64,000 nucleotides of DNA from the NCBI GenBank assembly GCA_014218235.1, contig CM024761.1, positions 94,733,648 to 94,797,647 of the forward strand, written 5' to 3'. Positions 19,919 to 31,731 of this stretch are shown here, in pieces. The DNA comes from Colocasia esculenta (lineage: Eukaryota > Streptophyta > Magnoliopsida > Alismatales > Araceae). Under the pieces are notes generated by a model that saw only the letters and a program-made list of their open reading frames with translations, made no database searches and was not told the DNA's origin. Position numbers and translations under genes: made by a program. The first letter of the stretch is position 1. The number at the start of each line of letters is the position of its first letter.

Positions 19919-22462
19919 TGATGATTAGTCCATCTCCATATAATTTATTATTAGTTATATGTATTTTTGGTGCTTAACAAAACCATGAAATGTATTATCT
20001 AACAACATTTTCTGAAGTTTATCCATAGGCAGTAATTCAAACAAAATCTGTAAGTTATCTACAATCACTATCATTTGAAGCTTATTGCGTATATTTTGTG
20101 TAAGTATACATCGACTTCCATATAATAGCTCACAACGATTTCCTTTGTAGAACATCGATTTCGGTTCTACATCGGTTTCACTTAAACAACGACTTCTTTA
20201 GTAAAACATCGATTTCATTCTAGCATCGACTTCATAAGTAAAACAATGATTTCGGTCTTACAACGACTTCATAGTTAGAACATCGATTTGGTTGCTACAT
20301 CGACTTCGCTTTACTTAAACATCGATTTCGTTGCTACTTTGACTTCGTTTCACTTAAACATCGATTTCGTTGCTACAACGATTTCGCGTCACATAAACAT
20401 CGATTTCGTTCATACAACGACTTCGTTTCACTTTAAACATCGATTTCGGTAGAACAACGACTCCATATGAAACAAGGACTTCATGTTTACAAGATTTCAC
20501 TTAAACATCGATTTCAGTAAAACATCAACTTCATATGAAACAACGACTTCGTTTCTACATCGACTTCATGTGAAACAACGATTTCATCTCTACAACGAAT
20601 TTACTTAAACAATGATTGCAGTAGAACAATGACTTCATTTGAAACAATGACTTTACCTGAACAACGACTTTGTTTCAAACAATGATTTCATTTGCACATC
20701 GATTTCAGCAGAACAACGACTTCTGTTAAACAACGACTTTATACAGAACATCGATTTCATTACATTCAAACATGGATTATGTTCACATCGACTTATTTTC
20801 AACATGGATTACATTCTCACATGATTTATGATTGTATCATCGATTTCATATCAACATTGACTCTCTCAATACACAGACTATCTCAATACATCAACTATTT
20901 TTTAACAATTATATTTTAGACACTTGTTGAATTTTCTTGTTTAAATTCCTTTCAAACCTTCTTGAGATTCATTCCACATGATATTCAAATACATTTTCAA
21001 ATCTATGTGGATTTCAAATATTCCCGCGTATCATGCTATATCCTGTAGTCTTCAACACTTATTATGATGGAACAAATCTCTACACGATATATCTTTGCTT
21101 ATCTCACTTATATCACATAAAGTCACACTTTATGCGATGATAGAATGACATTTCCTTTTTGGTTTATCTTCATATAGCACAACTACTAATGTTGACTGAC
21201 AGTTTAGACAAAGATAAGTTGTCTATGTGTCAGCATTTATTGTGCGCTGGGTTTCTGGTAGAAACGCACATTGCAAAGATGGACCTGTCAACCTGAGAAA
21301 AGCAAGAAGATTCAGACAATCTTCCTTTGTGTGTGAATGTCTTCCCAGCATTAATGGCTGCAGGTTTTCTTGCTCCACACTTTGGACCATTCACTCCAAC
21401 GTGCATGAAGATGTGAGACAACGGATATTTCAACAGTCAAATTATTTCAAAGAAGATAAATGAAGACTGATGACTCAAAACTAGTGCCGTAACAGGGCAC
21501 CCATAGCGAGCTAAACCACATTTTGGTAAATCAACACTCACTAACTATAACCAAAACAGTGCCACCACTCGAGCACACCACATGCTACAATCGCAGTCAC
21601 AACTGTGCCAACACCAGTCTGTTCTGGTGTTCACGTGGAACTGTGTTTCGTGGAGGTCGTGTGGTATGACCCTCCACTTAATATGCTTTACTGTACCTTC
21701 CTCGAGTAAGCTTCCGTATATGGTTTCCATGTGTGAAGGATTGGCCGTTGTAGCCAACCCTGCCATTCTGTGTGTGGCTTCCGACATATTGTGGTTTCAA
21801 GACAATCCTTTTCGGGAGAACTTTTCAAGCTTGCATTCTGAAGATCTTAGAAGAAAAGAAGAGCTCGCTCGTCCATTCAAACCCTGTGTAGCTCCTAGCT
21901 CTCCACAGAAAATTGCTTAGCCTCTGAGAGCCTGAATAGATCTGAGAGAGAGTTCTTTATTAATATTCTTTGTCTCTCAGTCTTTGCCTCAGATCAAGGA
22001 GTTTGTATTAGCTTGGTCTAGAGGCCATCCACTTCTTACTCATTTTTTGTGAGTGTTCCTCTTCGGGTGTGAAGAAAAGACCTACTTGAGTGGGTGGTTG
22101 TTCCCTTCCATAAGAAGGAAGACCTGTTACATCAGGTGCTTTAGTTCCTCTTCGGGTTGAGAAGAGAAGGTCAGCTGGTGCTGGATGTGTAACTGTCCTT
22201 AAGGGGGACTGTACTCTTGCTTAGTGAAATCTCAAGATGTTACTTGGGGACTGGACGTAGGATTCCTTGTGATAGGAGATCCGAACCTGGATAAAATTTC
22301 CTATTGTCTCTGTGTTTGCTCTCTTTGTCTTTATTTAACACTAACTCTAACTATCAAACTTACTATTATCTATCAAGCGTTTTATTTACAGGAATTATTC
22401 TATATGTTTTTTTAGCAATCCATTCACCCCCCCCCCCCTCTGGACTACCTATCTGGGCAACC
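19919..22462 (+). repeat. 3' LTR of Sire-B
   Basis: It starts TGATGATTAGTCC and ends CTGGGCAACC (CA in the 5' copy). It matches 7973-10178 except for about 320 bp at 21477-21797. A C-run lies near 22429-22440. The antisense LTR of Sire-H lacks the extra segment, so it is an insertion here. Confidence 0.88.
21477..21797. other. About 320-bp insertion of unknown origin in the Sire-B 3' LTR
   Basis: The 5' LTR passes directly from 'gactggtgacttca' to 'caaggcaatcc', while the 3' LTR has this segment between 'gatgact' and 'tttcaagacaatcc'. A possible short duplication TCAA is at both edges. I see no inverted repeats or recognisable protein. The 112-codon open frame across it is not supported. Exact ends are uncertain by a few bases. 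Confidence 0.55.
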
Positions 22463-22467
22463 AAACT

Positions 22468-23755
22468 CATGGCCAGTCATTCCGTACCGGTAGTCCAGTG
22501 ACCTTTCTCTTAAAACCTCTGTAAATCTCCGTAGAATGTGGATTCCTCATAGAGACCGAGTTGGTTGTACCAATGAAGTACTCGGAAGATAGAATGCACT
22601 TCTCTTCTTATCTTCTTCTCGTGAGAGTGATTTGATAACATTGAAACTAAGCCATTAAATGTAAAGATTGAACTAATGATATTAAGTCGTTATGCTGTCG
22701 AAATTAATCTAGATCATGTCCCCTTGCATTGTTCTTTATCATCATTGACATGATCTTTAGTTCATCATTGTCCATTGCTTGGAAAATCATGTTGGCCATA
22801 AATGAATGAATGGAATTACCATAAACTATTGGAACTTCGGTTCACAACTGTGCCTGTGCAAATAAGGGCCAGTCTGGTCCTGGGAGGAGCACCCGAAATA
22901 CTTATAAATTGTGAGAGTGTATGATCCATTCGGTGTCTGGCAATCACCTAATTTAATGCAAGATTGATCTGGGTAATCTCCACAATATTATTGAATGATT
23001 GATTGATTGAACTGTTATATGTGAAATGGCCAAATCAATCGCTATTGAAACCAATATGTCATTGTTCATTGGAGTTCTATGGAATTCAACTTGAGATATC
23101 TATTGTACATACTACATGTTATTGAATCCCGTCCATTGATAAATGATCATGCTATCATTCTACCATTGATATTCGTTCCGTTCTACATGAAAATTGTTGT
23201 GAATTGCTACTTAGCCATTCTCGTACATGTTATAGCTTGGATTTGTCACTGTCATTATTGTCATGAGCATTGCATGATACTATTGCCACTGTTAACATGT
23301 TCATTATGTAAAGCATGCCCGCACCATCAGATGTAAATCCTGCTGGGCGCTAGTGCGCTCACACCTGCTTTCCTTAATATTTTCAGGTAATGATTATGAA
23401 GTGGTAGAGAATGATGGGACTGGGGATGAGTGATGAGCTGCCCAAGTGTACCAGTCTATTTATCACGTCAGCCATTACAGTTTAGAGTTCATAGAGTCTG
23501 TAATAGTTAGGCTTAAATTCATGAAGTCTTTTGTACTTGAGATACAATATTGGGCGCTGTTATTGGCTCTGATGATGTAAGGTTTTAAATTAGTTGAATG
23601 GAAATGAAATAAAAGTTATTTGGCTGGCAATCATATTGACTCACGTCTTGTGTAATATTTAGTTGTTACTCTGAATTATTCGACTATGATACGCACACTT
23701 GTATCGTTCATGCATTCTGATATTTATTTCCGCTACTAAATGTTGGGGCGTGGCA
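22468..23755 (+). repeat. 5' LTR of Tek-A, right portion
   Basis: It resumes at 'catggccagtcattccg' exactly where 7972 stopped and follows the 3' LTR (30799-32098) to the terminus GGGGCGTGGCA. The last bases are GGCA instead of GACA. It includes the landmark 'ccagtctggtcctgggaggagcacccga' and the acceptor-like site at 23386. Confidence 0.9.
23375..23388 (+). other. Conserved splice-acceptor-like site in the Tek-A LTR
   Basis: TTAATATTTTCAG/G (AG ends at 23386) follows a pyrimidine-rich stretch. The 3' LTR has TATTTTTAG/G (31729), Tek-C has CCCTTTTCAG/G (48412) and CCCTTTTTAG/G (53928), the solo LTR has GCCTCAG/G antisense (24964) and Tek-E has CTCTTCAG/G antisense (54983). Confidence 0.5.
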
Positions 23756-23757
23756 GT

Positions 23758-23770
23758 TGGTATCATAGCC
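23758..23770 (+). other. Primer binding site of Tek-A (iMet type)
   Basis: TGGTATCATAGCC follows the LTR end. One base differs from the usual TGGTATCAGAGCC, which Tek-C keeps intact. Confidence 0.85.
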
Positions 23771-23960
23771 TAGGCTTTCCCTTAAGTTCTAGGCAAACAG
23801 GAAATTTTTATGCTCAGTCATAACTAAATCCCATGTGGCAACTTGTCAAAAATCAACGGTGAGATTAGGGTAGAAACACGAGCTAAGTCATCTAGTTAGT
23901 ATTAAGTTATGATAAAGATAATATCTAATGAACATAATGTCATTATCTTGAAGGATTGCA

Positions 23961-24628
23961 ATGGTCACTGCACGTGAGAGAGATTTGCAAAGAATAATCA
24001 ATACACTGACCCGGGCATTACTACAGGCCACTCAGGGTAGAGCAGAAACTCACAGAGATCTCCACAAGAATTTCAGGAGTATGAACCCACCTAGGTTCGG
24101 GGGTAGCACTGACCTGGATGAAGCTGAGCATTGGATCAAGGAAATTCAACGTGCGTTCCACGTGATCGGATGCACTGATGAGAATAAAGTTACTCTAGCT
24201 ACGTACTAGCTAGAGAGGGAAGCTCGTACCTGGTGGGAGTCGATCGAGGCTACACTAGGTGATGTCCAAGCCACTTGGGCATAGTTCAAGGAGTACTTCA
24301 ACAACAAGTACTTCTCAGACCGAGTACAAGAGAGGAAAGCGGCGGAGTTCACTAACCTGAAGCAACAAAGTCTGTCCGTAGCTGAATACGAGGCCCAGTT
24401 CTCTAAACTGGCTCGTTATGCCCCACGCTTGGCCCAAATTGAGTGGTTGAAGGCCAAGAGATTTATGAGCAGTCTAAGGCCTTAGTACATCACACGATTG
24501 GGACTAATTGATCTACAAACCTATCCTGAAATGGTTAGAAAGGCCTTACTACTTGAAGACTTTCTAGCTATAGCAGAAAACATTAGGAGCAGTATAGTAA
24601 GCAAAGGAGCATCCGACACTATTAGAAC
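23961..24628 (+). pseudogene. gag: Tek-A gag, N-terminal portion
   Basis: The start is the ATG at 23961 (MVTARERDLQ), equivalent to MVTERAQARS of Tek-C. It shows the Retrotrans_gag domain: 'NPPRFGGSTDLDEAEHWIKE' followed by 'EREARTWWESIEATLG', 'FNNKYFSDRVQERK' and 'LSVAEYEAQFSKLARYAP'. In-frame stops are TAG near 24208, TAG near 24283 and TAG near 24484. The frame is cut at 24628 by the antisense solo LTR and resumes at 28055 without a shift. Confidence 0.85.
24624..24628. repeat. Target-site duplication of the solo LTR (left)
   Basis: AGAAC at 24624-24628 is repeated exactly at 28050-28054. Confidence 0.9.
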
Positions 24629-27600
24629 TGTCACGCCCCTCCAATTTAGCAGCGGAATAAATCGGAGGGAGACGCGAACAACGAGTATGGTAATGACAAT
24701 TGCGCATACTTTCGCAAACATCAGAGCATCTAATGAACAATAATTGAAATAACTCTTGATTTCATTCTAAAATCACTAAGACCATTACAACCGCTAATTC
24801 GGAGCCAATACATAGGGATCAATGACATCATTACATTAAAATGAAATCTAAAGCAATAACTACTAGACTCCATGGTACTAAGGTAACTTCATGAGTTGAC
24901 TCCAGGTCGCTCATCACTCTGGTCCTGTCCCATTGGTGTGTGTGACGTCAGAGTTCGACTTACCTGAGGCACACAAGACAAATAACGAAGGGTGAGCGAT
25001 AACGCCCAGTAGGACTTAAATCTCAATAGTCAAGCAGGCTTTAAATAATTAATGCATTAAATGGCAGCGTAACTAATGATAGAGAGAGTCATGTAAAGTT
25101 GTGAACGTAATAGCACAAGTAACATGGTGCAGATAGCAGACGAATCAGGTATAGCATGATGCTTAAAGTCGAGTCACGATAGAAAACAAAAATAACACGA
25201 TGGCACATAGCATCAACGTCCAGCAATATCAAGCAACATGTATAGCAAGGAGAGAGAAAGTAGTTGGCCATATAGAGAGTAAATTACACTTTGATTGATT
25301 TTTCTTATCAATCGAAATAGTATAGCACTTTTGATTAACTTCCGTCAATCGAAATAGTAATGGCACTTTGGTTATCCGTAGATAGACGAGAGAGAGAACA
25401 TAGCACTTTTGTTGTCAATAGACAGTGAGAGAATATAGCACTTTGTGTTGATTGTCTTAGATTAATCTTGATAGTATGGCACTTGGATGTAATGCCGACA
25501 TCCTGATCATTTAACTCCCGTGGGCAAATGGCACTTTCGGACGCTCCCCACAGGACCTGATCGGGCCCTATTGCTAGACAATCAATTAATGGCCAGTTTG
25601 AGAGTACCAAGAAATAGATAAGAGCACTAGATGAATAGATGAGATAGTATAGTGAACGTGAATAGGTGAGCGAGTAGAGTATAGATGAGAGCTTGTGGAC
25701 ATTGCACGTAATACGTCGAGTAACCAGGCGGTAGTAACAGTTGCACAACACACGCACTTGGTGTTGGCAGTCAGGTGAAAATTCACGACCCTACCACTGG
25801 CCTTGTTATGCACAGGTCCAGAGGTCCGACATGATTCAAGACGAGGGTGAATTTCTAATAGCCGCTTGGATCATATAGATCCCTAAAGGGTATCATAGGT
25901 GTTAGGGTACAACCGGCTCGTCGACCATGTGGGAATCCATGATCAGAGGAGACATACGGAGGCCTTGTGCAAGGGTTCACTAGTCCGGCGAAAGGAATAT
26001 CCGACGGAGAGTTCACCACAAGCCAAGTAAAGTGTGTATATGAAAGCAGGTGCTCGACGTTCTAGAGGAACTCTAGAACAGTGGAGCGTCGATATGGGTA
26101 TATAAACAATGCAAGAAACGAATACAAGTGCTTTAAAATAGGGCAATTAATATACTTTATTGCAATAAATTACCAGATATATTACGAGATATTTTCTGCT
26201 AGATTTCAGCCATATATGGATGGTTCATGTGTGTGCATGTGTAAGAGAAATCATAGATAGAAAAGAAGTCGTGAATATGTATTTTAAAGCATTCAATAAA
26301 GCTCCAATTTAAAACAGGTGTTTTTACTGCATGTAGAATGTGAGAGCAATAAATTTTATGGGTTTTCATCAAAAATCCTTTAAACATGACGTAGGCCAGT
26401 AAGGGTCGCGACAGGGTCAGGGCAGATCACGACAGGGCCTGAAAAGGGTCGCGACAGGGCTGCCAGGACAGAAGGCCAGAACGCGACGTAGGGTACTGTC
26501 GCGTTCAGAACGCGACGAGGGAAGCGTCGCGACAGGCTTGAGAATGCGACCTGTCGGGCCGTCGCGTTCTCAGGTCCGTGGCCTGAGTCTGACAGAGTTC
26601 TGCTTGTCTTGGATTGCGGTCCAGAAATATCATATTTTGATATAGGGTCGTTCAAAAAATCATAACTAATTGTATACATGTGAAAATCATGAAACCAGTG
26701 GCAAATGAAACTAGACATGCGAGAGTACTTTCATTAAATAGGAATGAGAGAGAGAGCATGGTTGAACATGGTTTCAGTATGATCAATAATGAGTAACATA
26801 TAACATGATATAGAGAGCAAGATTGATTTAATTCGAGCAACATGCTCTACAAAAATTAGGGCTTTCAGGGGCAAATGATCCCTAACAGCATGAAGTGTCT
26901 ACAGTAAAAATTTCGTAGCATGGGATCAAGTGTACATGGAGATATGATTCAAACATGATGACTCAGAGTTATCATGTTTGCATAACTTCTAAAATCAAGA
27001 ACAAAAGATTGGCTCAATGAAAATTATGAAACAAGAGGGCTTTTGTTCCTGGTGATTGAACTACCTATAGATGGATTTGATTTAGTTTTGCTTGTGAGAA
27101 TGCCTACCTTGACTCGATTTTCTCTTCTAGGGCTAAAACTTGAAGAACAGGGGTGAGACTTGAAAGGTTCTCTCCCCATGAAATCTCCTCCTCCTTGGCC
27201 TCTCCTCCTGGTCCAGCAATCCCTTGGCACGAGCTAGGGCCGGCCATAAGGGTTTTAGGAGAGTATTTACGCTAGTTATGTTTCCAATTCCTAATACTAT
27301 AACTTATATAAAATTCCGAATTTCCTCCTTTCCTAACCTCCTCCCAAGCTTTCCACTTCCTATTTGGGTTAGGATGGGAGCCAAATTCGTGGCAACATAT
27401 TAGGGTAGGTTTAGGAATCCAATTCTCACTCAAACTTCCCATTTAATGCATTAAATACCCCTTTTTTATTTAGGTAATAATTTAGTTACAAATTTAGGGT
27501 ATTTTCCTATTATTCTTCTTCAAAAAAATCCTTATTTGGCCACTAAATTCTAATGGGTCCATTTAACAAAGCCTATTATCAATTTTCATTTAATGGGTTC

Positions 27601-28049
27601 TAATTATTTCCCTTTCTTTGCATTTTCCAATTTATTCAAGATTGTTATTATTATTATTATTTTTTTCTTACTTGAATTATTCATGTGCTATGGGGGGTCC
27701 ATTGGTCCAATTCTGATAATGGGAAAATCATCAAATGATGTTAACATGTTCGTGTAATTTATGGATGCGTTATTTTTCCGTGTTAACGGTTTTCCGACTC
27801 AGTTTCCTAATTTGGATAATTGGTCACGTTGTGACGTACGTTTGGCCAATCGGATTTTTCGTTGCACGAATTTCTTCATGGAACACTTAGGGATAATATT
27901 TGGGATTGATTTATAATTTTTACAAATGTTTTTTATGAGTTCTTGCACATACGATAATAGTATGTATGTATCTATTATTCCATTTTTATATCAATTTATT
28001 ATTTCAATTTTTAAATACTGAAATTTTTTTTCTTTCCGAGGTTGCTACA
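24629..28049 (-). mobile_element. Solo LTR of a gypsy-type element (antisense)
   Basis: The 3,421-bp segment reads TGTCACGCCCC...TTGCTACA on the plus strand, so antisense it begins TGTAGCAACC and ends GGGGCGTGACA. It is flanked by a perfect 5-bp duplication with no internal domain, as expected after recombination between two LTRs. It holds, antisense, a TATA box (TTATATAAG near 27304), a donor-like AAG/GTAGG at 27106-27110, a GTCGCGAC array at 26395-26575, a minisatellite at 25285-25500 and an acceptor-like CTCAG/G at 24964. It is closest to LTR-J. Confidence 0.92.
26395..26575. repeat. GTCGCGAC array in the solo LTR
   Basis: About ten copies of GTCGCGAC, CGCGAC or one-base variants lie within 180 bp ('gggtcgcgacagggtc', 'agcgtcgcgacaggc', 'ccgtcgcgttct'). 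This CpG-rich block sits in otherwise AT-rich DNA. Confidence 0.8.
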
Positions 28050-28054
28050 AGAAC

Positions 28055-28306
28055 CCCTCACTCCAACCACCGTGAAAACAAGAGACCAAATGGGGGATAC
28101 AACGCAGGTAAAGATAAGAAGATCAAGTTGGAAGAGGAACCAATCAGGGAGAATTGCAAATTTTGCGATAAGCCAAGACAACGAGAAGACACGTGCTGGA
28201 AGAAAATGGGCACTTGCCTGCGATTTGGGAGTCACGACCACCGCATTCCCAACTGCCCCATGCTAAAGGATCAGATCAAAGGGCAACAAGGAGTGTCGAA
28301 GCGTTA
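28055..28306 (+). pseudogene. gag: Tek-A gag, C-terminal portion with damaged zinc knuckles
   Basis: The frame continues from 24628 after the solo LTR is removed. It encodes a basic linker and two knuckle-like segments aligned with Tek-C: CKFCDKPRQREDTC has Gln in place of His, and CLRFGSHDHRIPNC has Phe in place of the second Cys. Both are intact in Tek-C. The stop is the TAA at 28304-28306. Confidence 0.82.
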
Positions 28307-28624
28307 AGGGAATCTCAATGTCATGATCCAGGCAGGACTCCGTACATGAGGAGGTATGATGGAATGTGCTATCCTTGCTAAATCATAGACCAGTTTTATG
28401 ATAATCTTCTTGCCGGTATATCAATCTTGAGTAGGAGAGATGATTGGAGATCAGACCAACCGTATCAAAAACCTGGCTCCCAAGGATAGCTAAATGAATA
28501 GGTAGAACTCTGCCCTAGGTTATACGGTGACCCAAGGAATTAAACCAAATCAGAAACCCAATTACCTGGTTCACTTGACTACACTTATGAATTTGGGGAC
28601 CAAATTCATTTAAGTAGGGGAGGA
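28307..28624 (+). other. Tek-A remnant between gag and the 3' LTR (pol deleted)
   Basis: Only about 320 bp separate gag from the 3' LTR, so protease, RT, RNase H and integrase are missing. The last part, 'gaatttggggaccaaattc' then 'aagtaggggagga', is the conserved 3' end and polypurine tract, shared with Tek-C at 50919-50958. Nothing coding is supported. Confidence 0.75.
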
Positions 28625-29559
28625 TGTAACACCCCGGAAATTCAGTAACTGGAAAAAATATAAATAAATTGAAAACGATAAATTCAATATTAGTGATATA
28701 GCAAAAACGTATGTGTCATTATGGTACATACAACAACCCATTAGAAAATTCCATTAAAATCATAGTTCAACTCTAAATAATACCGCCTAATGACCCATGA
28801 AGAAATTAGTGCAAAGGAAAATCTGATTGTCCATGTTTAGGGCATTTTGCAATCAATTATTGTAATTAAGGAATAAGTTGGGAAATCATTATCACATGTA
28901 CTTAACGGAGTCCAAAATTATGATAAATTTATGGGTGGACTCCAAACAATCTGTGGGGATAGCCCATAAAAGAAATTGGACCAATGGACAACTTATGACC
29001 CATGAACAAATTCAAGTATGAAAATAGTAAATGAATAAAATGTTCAAATAAGAATAAAGATAAAATCATAATTTGAATCCCAAGAGTGGAATCAACCATT
29101 TGAATTATATTGCGTTAAGACAACTCTAAATGGGCCAAAGACCAAAACCCAATAGCAATAAACTCCAAAATTAGTAACCATAATTGTGTAGAAAATAGGA
29201 AAAGGAAATTAGGGTTAAATCATGGGTGATTAGCCATGGATGGCAATCAAAATTGTACTTAGCCATGATGGGAAATTCCTAATGGCATTCCTACCTCAAT
29301 TGGGAGGAGAATCCCCAAAGGAAGGAAGGGGCCAAGCCAAAACCGCAGCCCTCTTTCCTAGTCTTTTTAGGACTTGGAATTAAACCCTAATCATATAAAT
29401 AATCGTCGTAAAACTAGTTGGGAAGGTTTACCATCGAGTTGGGGTCGTGTGGAGGCGAGCTAGGGCACCAGAGAAGAAGGAAAAAGGCCAAGAACCGGAG
29501 CTTCTTCCCCAACTGTTCTCTGTTGTGACCTATACAATCACCCATCTTAGAGCTACACA

Positions 29560-29568
29560 AAGGTAGGT
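29560..29568 (+). other. Splice-donor-like site in the Tek-A 3' LTR
   Basis: AAAG/GTAGGTGA has GT at 29563-29564. The paired acceptor-like AG ends at 31729, giving a putative intron of 2,167 nt. Confidence 0.5.
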
Positions 29569-29899
29569 GATCTCACGCCAAACCTAAGAAAAACCTATAC
29601 CAATGTGTAGTGCATCAAGACTATTTTCATGTGCATACATTTTCCCCTAATTTTATTGGGCATACATCGAGTTTTAAGTGTTTTGCCAAAGTCGTGCATG
29701 TTTAGGGCTTTAACGTTCATGTCATTTTCTCACACATCCCGAGGGCTAATCTCATGAAACCAAAGCCATAGTTCTCTCCTACTCTCTATCCCCAACAAGT
29801 TCCATGTTTATACTTTCGACCAAAGAGCCCTAGATCATGAGCAATAAGCGTTGGATGCATTGTGGTGCAGTTTTCTACGTTTTCAAGACAAACCCTAAA

Positions 29900-30420
29900 T
29901 TGCGACCAGTCCAGACGTCGCGTGCTGCATGGCATGAACGTGACGTACCAGACCGTTGTGTTAATGGAAAAGGTAACCTAGTGTCCCGTCACGATTCTGT
30001 CGTGGACTCGACTGTACTGACACCTCAAACTGTACACTGCATGGTTTTCTGTGTCATACATGAACGTGACGTAGTAGTACATCGCGATTCATACTGTTTT
30101 CTGCCCAAGAATTTAGCCTATTTTTATATTCGGAGTTGGAATCGATTGTTGAACACGACAGGTAGAACCGTCACGATTCAATATCATCGCGACATGTCAA
30201 CCTGTGGCATTGTTAAAGTGACAGATTGGGCCGTGGCGTTCCTGAATAGGTAATTGATTTGGCAATCGATTCCTGCTGTAAAAGGCGATGCTTTGACCTG
30301 TCGCGATTTAAACGCGACAGGTAGGTCTGTCGTGATTTAGTTATTTATTACAGAACCATGTTTTGACTATGTATGGTCCTTTGAAATGCGACTACTGTGT
30401 CTGTCACGATTTAAAGGCCA
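29900..30420. repeat. GTCGCGAC/CGTGACG palindrome array in the Tek-A 3' LTR
   Basis: Units such as 'gaacgtgacgta', 'tcccgtcacgattctgtcg', 'tcatcgcgacatg' and 'cctgtcgcgatttaaacgcgacagg' (30297-30321) recur. The last forms a long interrupted palindrome. Confidence 0.7.
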
Positions 30421-31715
30421 ACCCGAGACTATTTTAAGGAGCTATTCAGTCTACCATATGCATGTCTTTATGTCATATCATGTCATGTTGCATGTCAATG
30501 GCCTAAAGTGATCAACCTATGTGAAAACTATAAGAATAAAAACATCTATTCTAAGTGTTAATGATTGATTGATTTCATCTATCATGTGATTGATATATGC
30601 TATGTCCATATTTTGACTTGTCCATAATTGAAATGTGATATATGTTAAAAGTGCAACAACCATGTGATAGATTGAATTGCATACATGTCATGCATGTTTG
30701 TTATAAGCTTTCCGCCTCGTTTCAAACTGATGGATTGTGGATTGAGGCACGCTCAACACGTCACATTGCACTTGTAGGCAGCCCTTTCTTCGGGGATTGG
30801 AAACTCACGGCCGGTCATTCCGTATCGGCAGTCCAGTGACCTTTCTCTTAAGACCTCCGTAAATCTCCGTACTTCGTGGATTCTCTCATGGAGACCGAGT
30901 TGGTTGTACCAATGAAGTACTCGAAAGATAGAATACACTTCTATTCTTATCTTCTTCTCGTGAGAGTGATTTGATAGCATTGAAACTAAGCCATTAAATG
31001 TAAAGATTGAACTAATGATATTAAGCCGTTATGCTACCGAAATTAATCTAGATCATGTCTCCTTGCATTGTTCTCTATCATCATTGACATGATCTTTAGT
31101 TCATCATTGTCCATTGCTTGGAAAATCATGTTGGCCATAAATGAATGAATGGAATTACCAGAAACTATTAGAACTTCGGTTCACAACTATGCCTGTGCAA
31201 ATAGGGCCCAGTCTGGTCCTAGGAGGAGCACCCGATATACTCATAAATTGCGAGAGTATATGATCCATTGATGTGTCTGGCAATCACCTAATTGAATGCA
31301 AGATTGATCTGGGTAATATCCACACTGTTATTGAATGATTGACTATTTGATTGAACTGTTAGATGTGAAGTGGCCAAATCTATCGCTATTGAAACCAATG
31401 TCATTGTCCATTAGAATTCTATGGAATTCAACTTGAGATATCTATTGTACATGCTACATGTTATTGAATGATGTCCATTGATAAATGATCGTATTGTCAT
31501 TCTACCCATTGATATTCGTTACGTTCTACATGAGAATTATCGTGAATTGCTACTGAGCCATCCTCGTACATGTTATAGCTTGGATTTGTCAATGTCATTA
31601 TTGTCATGAGCATTGCATGATAGTATTGCCACTGATAACATGTTAATTATGTAAAGCATGCCCGCACCATGAGATGTAAATCTTACTGGGTGCTAGTGCG
31701 CTCCAACTTGCTTTC

Positions 31716-31731
31716 CTTAATATTTTTAGGT
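31716..31731 (+). other. Splice-acceptor-like site in the Tek-A 3' LTR
   Basis: CCTTAATATTTTTAG/G keeps AG although the 5' copy has CAG. It is preceded by pyrimidine-rich sequence. Confidence 0.45.

Larger units (their letters stand above)
7973..22462 (+). mobile_element. Sire-B: Sirevirus-like Ty1/copia retrotransposon nested in the Tek-A LTR
   Basis: The LTRs are 7973-10178 and 19919-22462. Gag, pol, an unusually long extra reading frame and a doubled polypurine tract lie between them. The target duplication is AAACA (7968-7972) and AAACT (22463-22467). The uninterrupted 3' LTR of Tek-A reads 'ggaaactcacgg' at this point, which proves the insertion. At 14.5 kb the element is large for Ty1/copia, partly because of the 646-bp MITE and a 320-bp insertion in its 3' LTR. 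Confidence 0.93.

Noticed and set aside
21582..21920. 112-codon open frame in the 3' LTR of Sire-B
   Set aside because: It crosses the boundary of the 320-bp insert and is absent from the 5' LTR.
29837..30253. 138-codon open frame in the Tek-A 3' LTR
   Set aside because: The homologous frame in the 5' LTR (7002-7382) differs in length and start; both follow the palindrome array.
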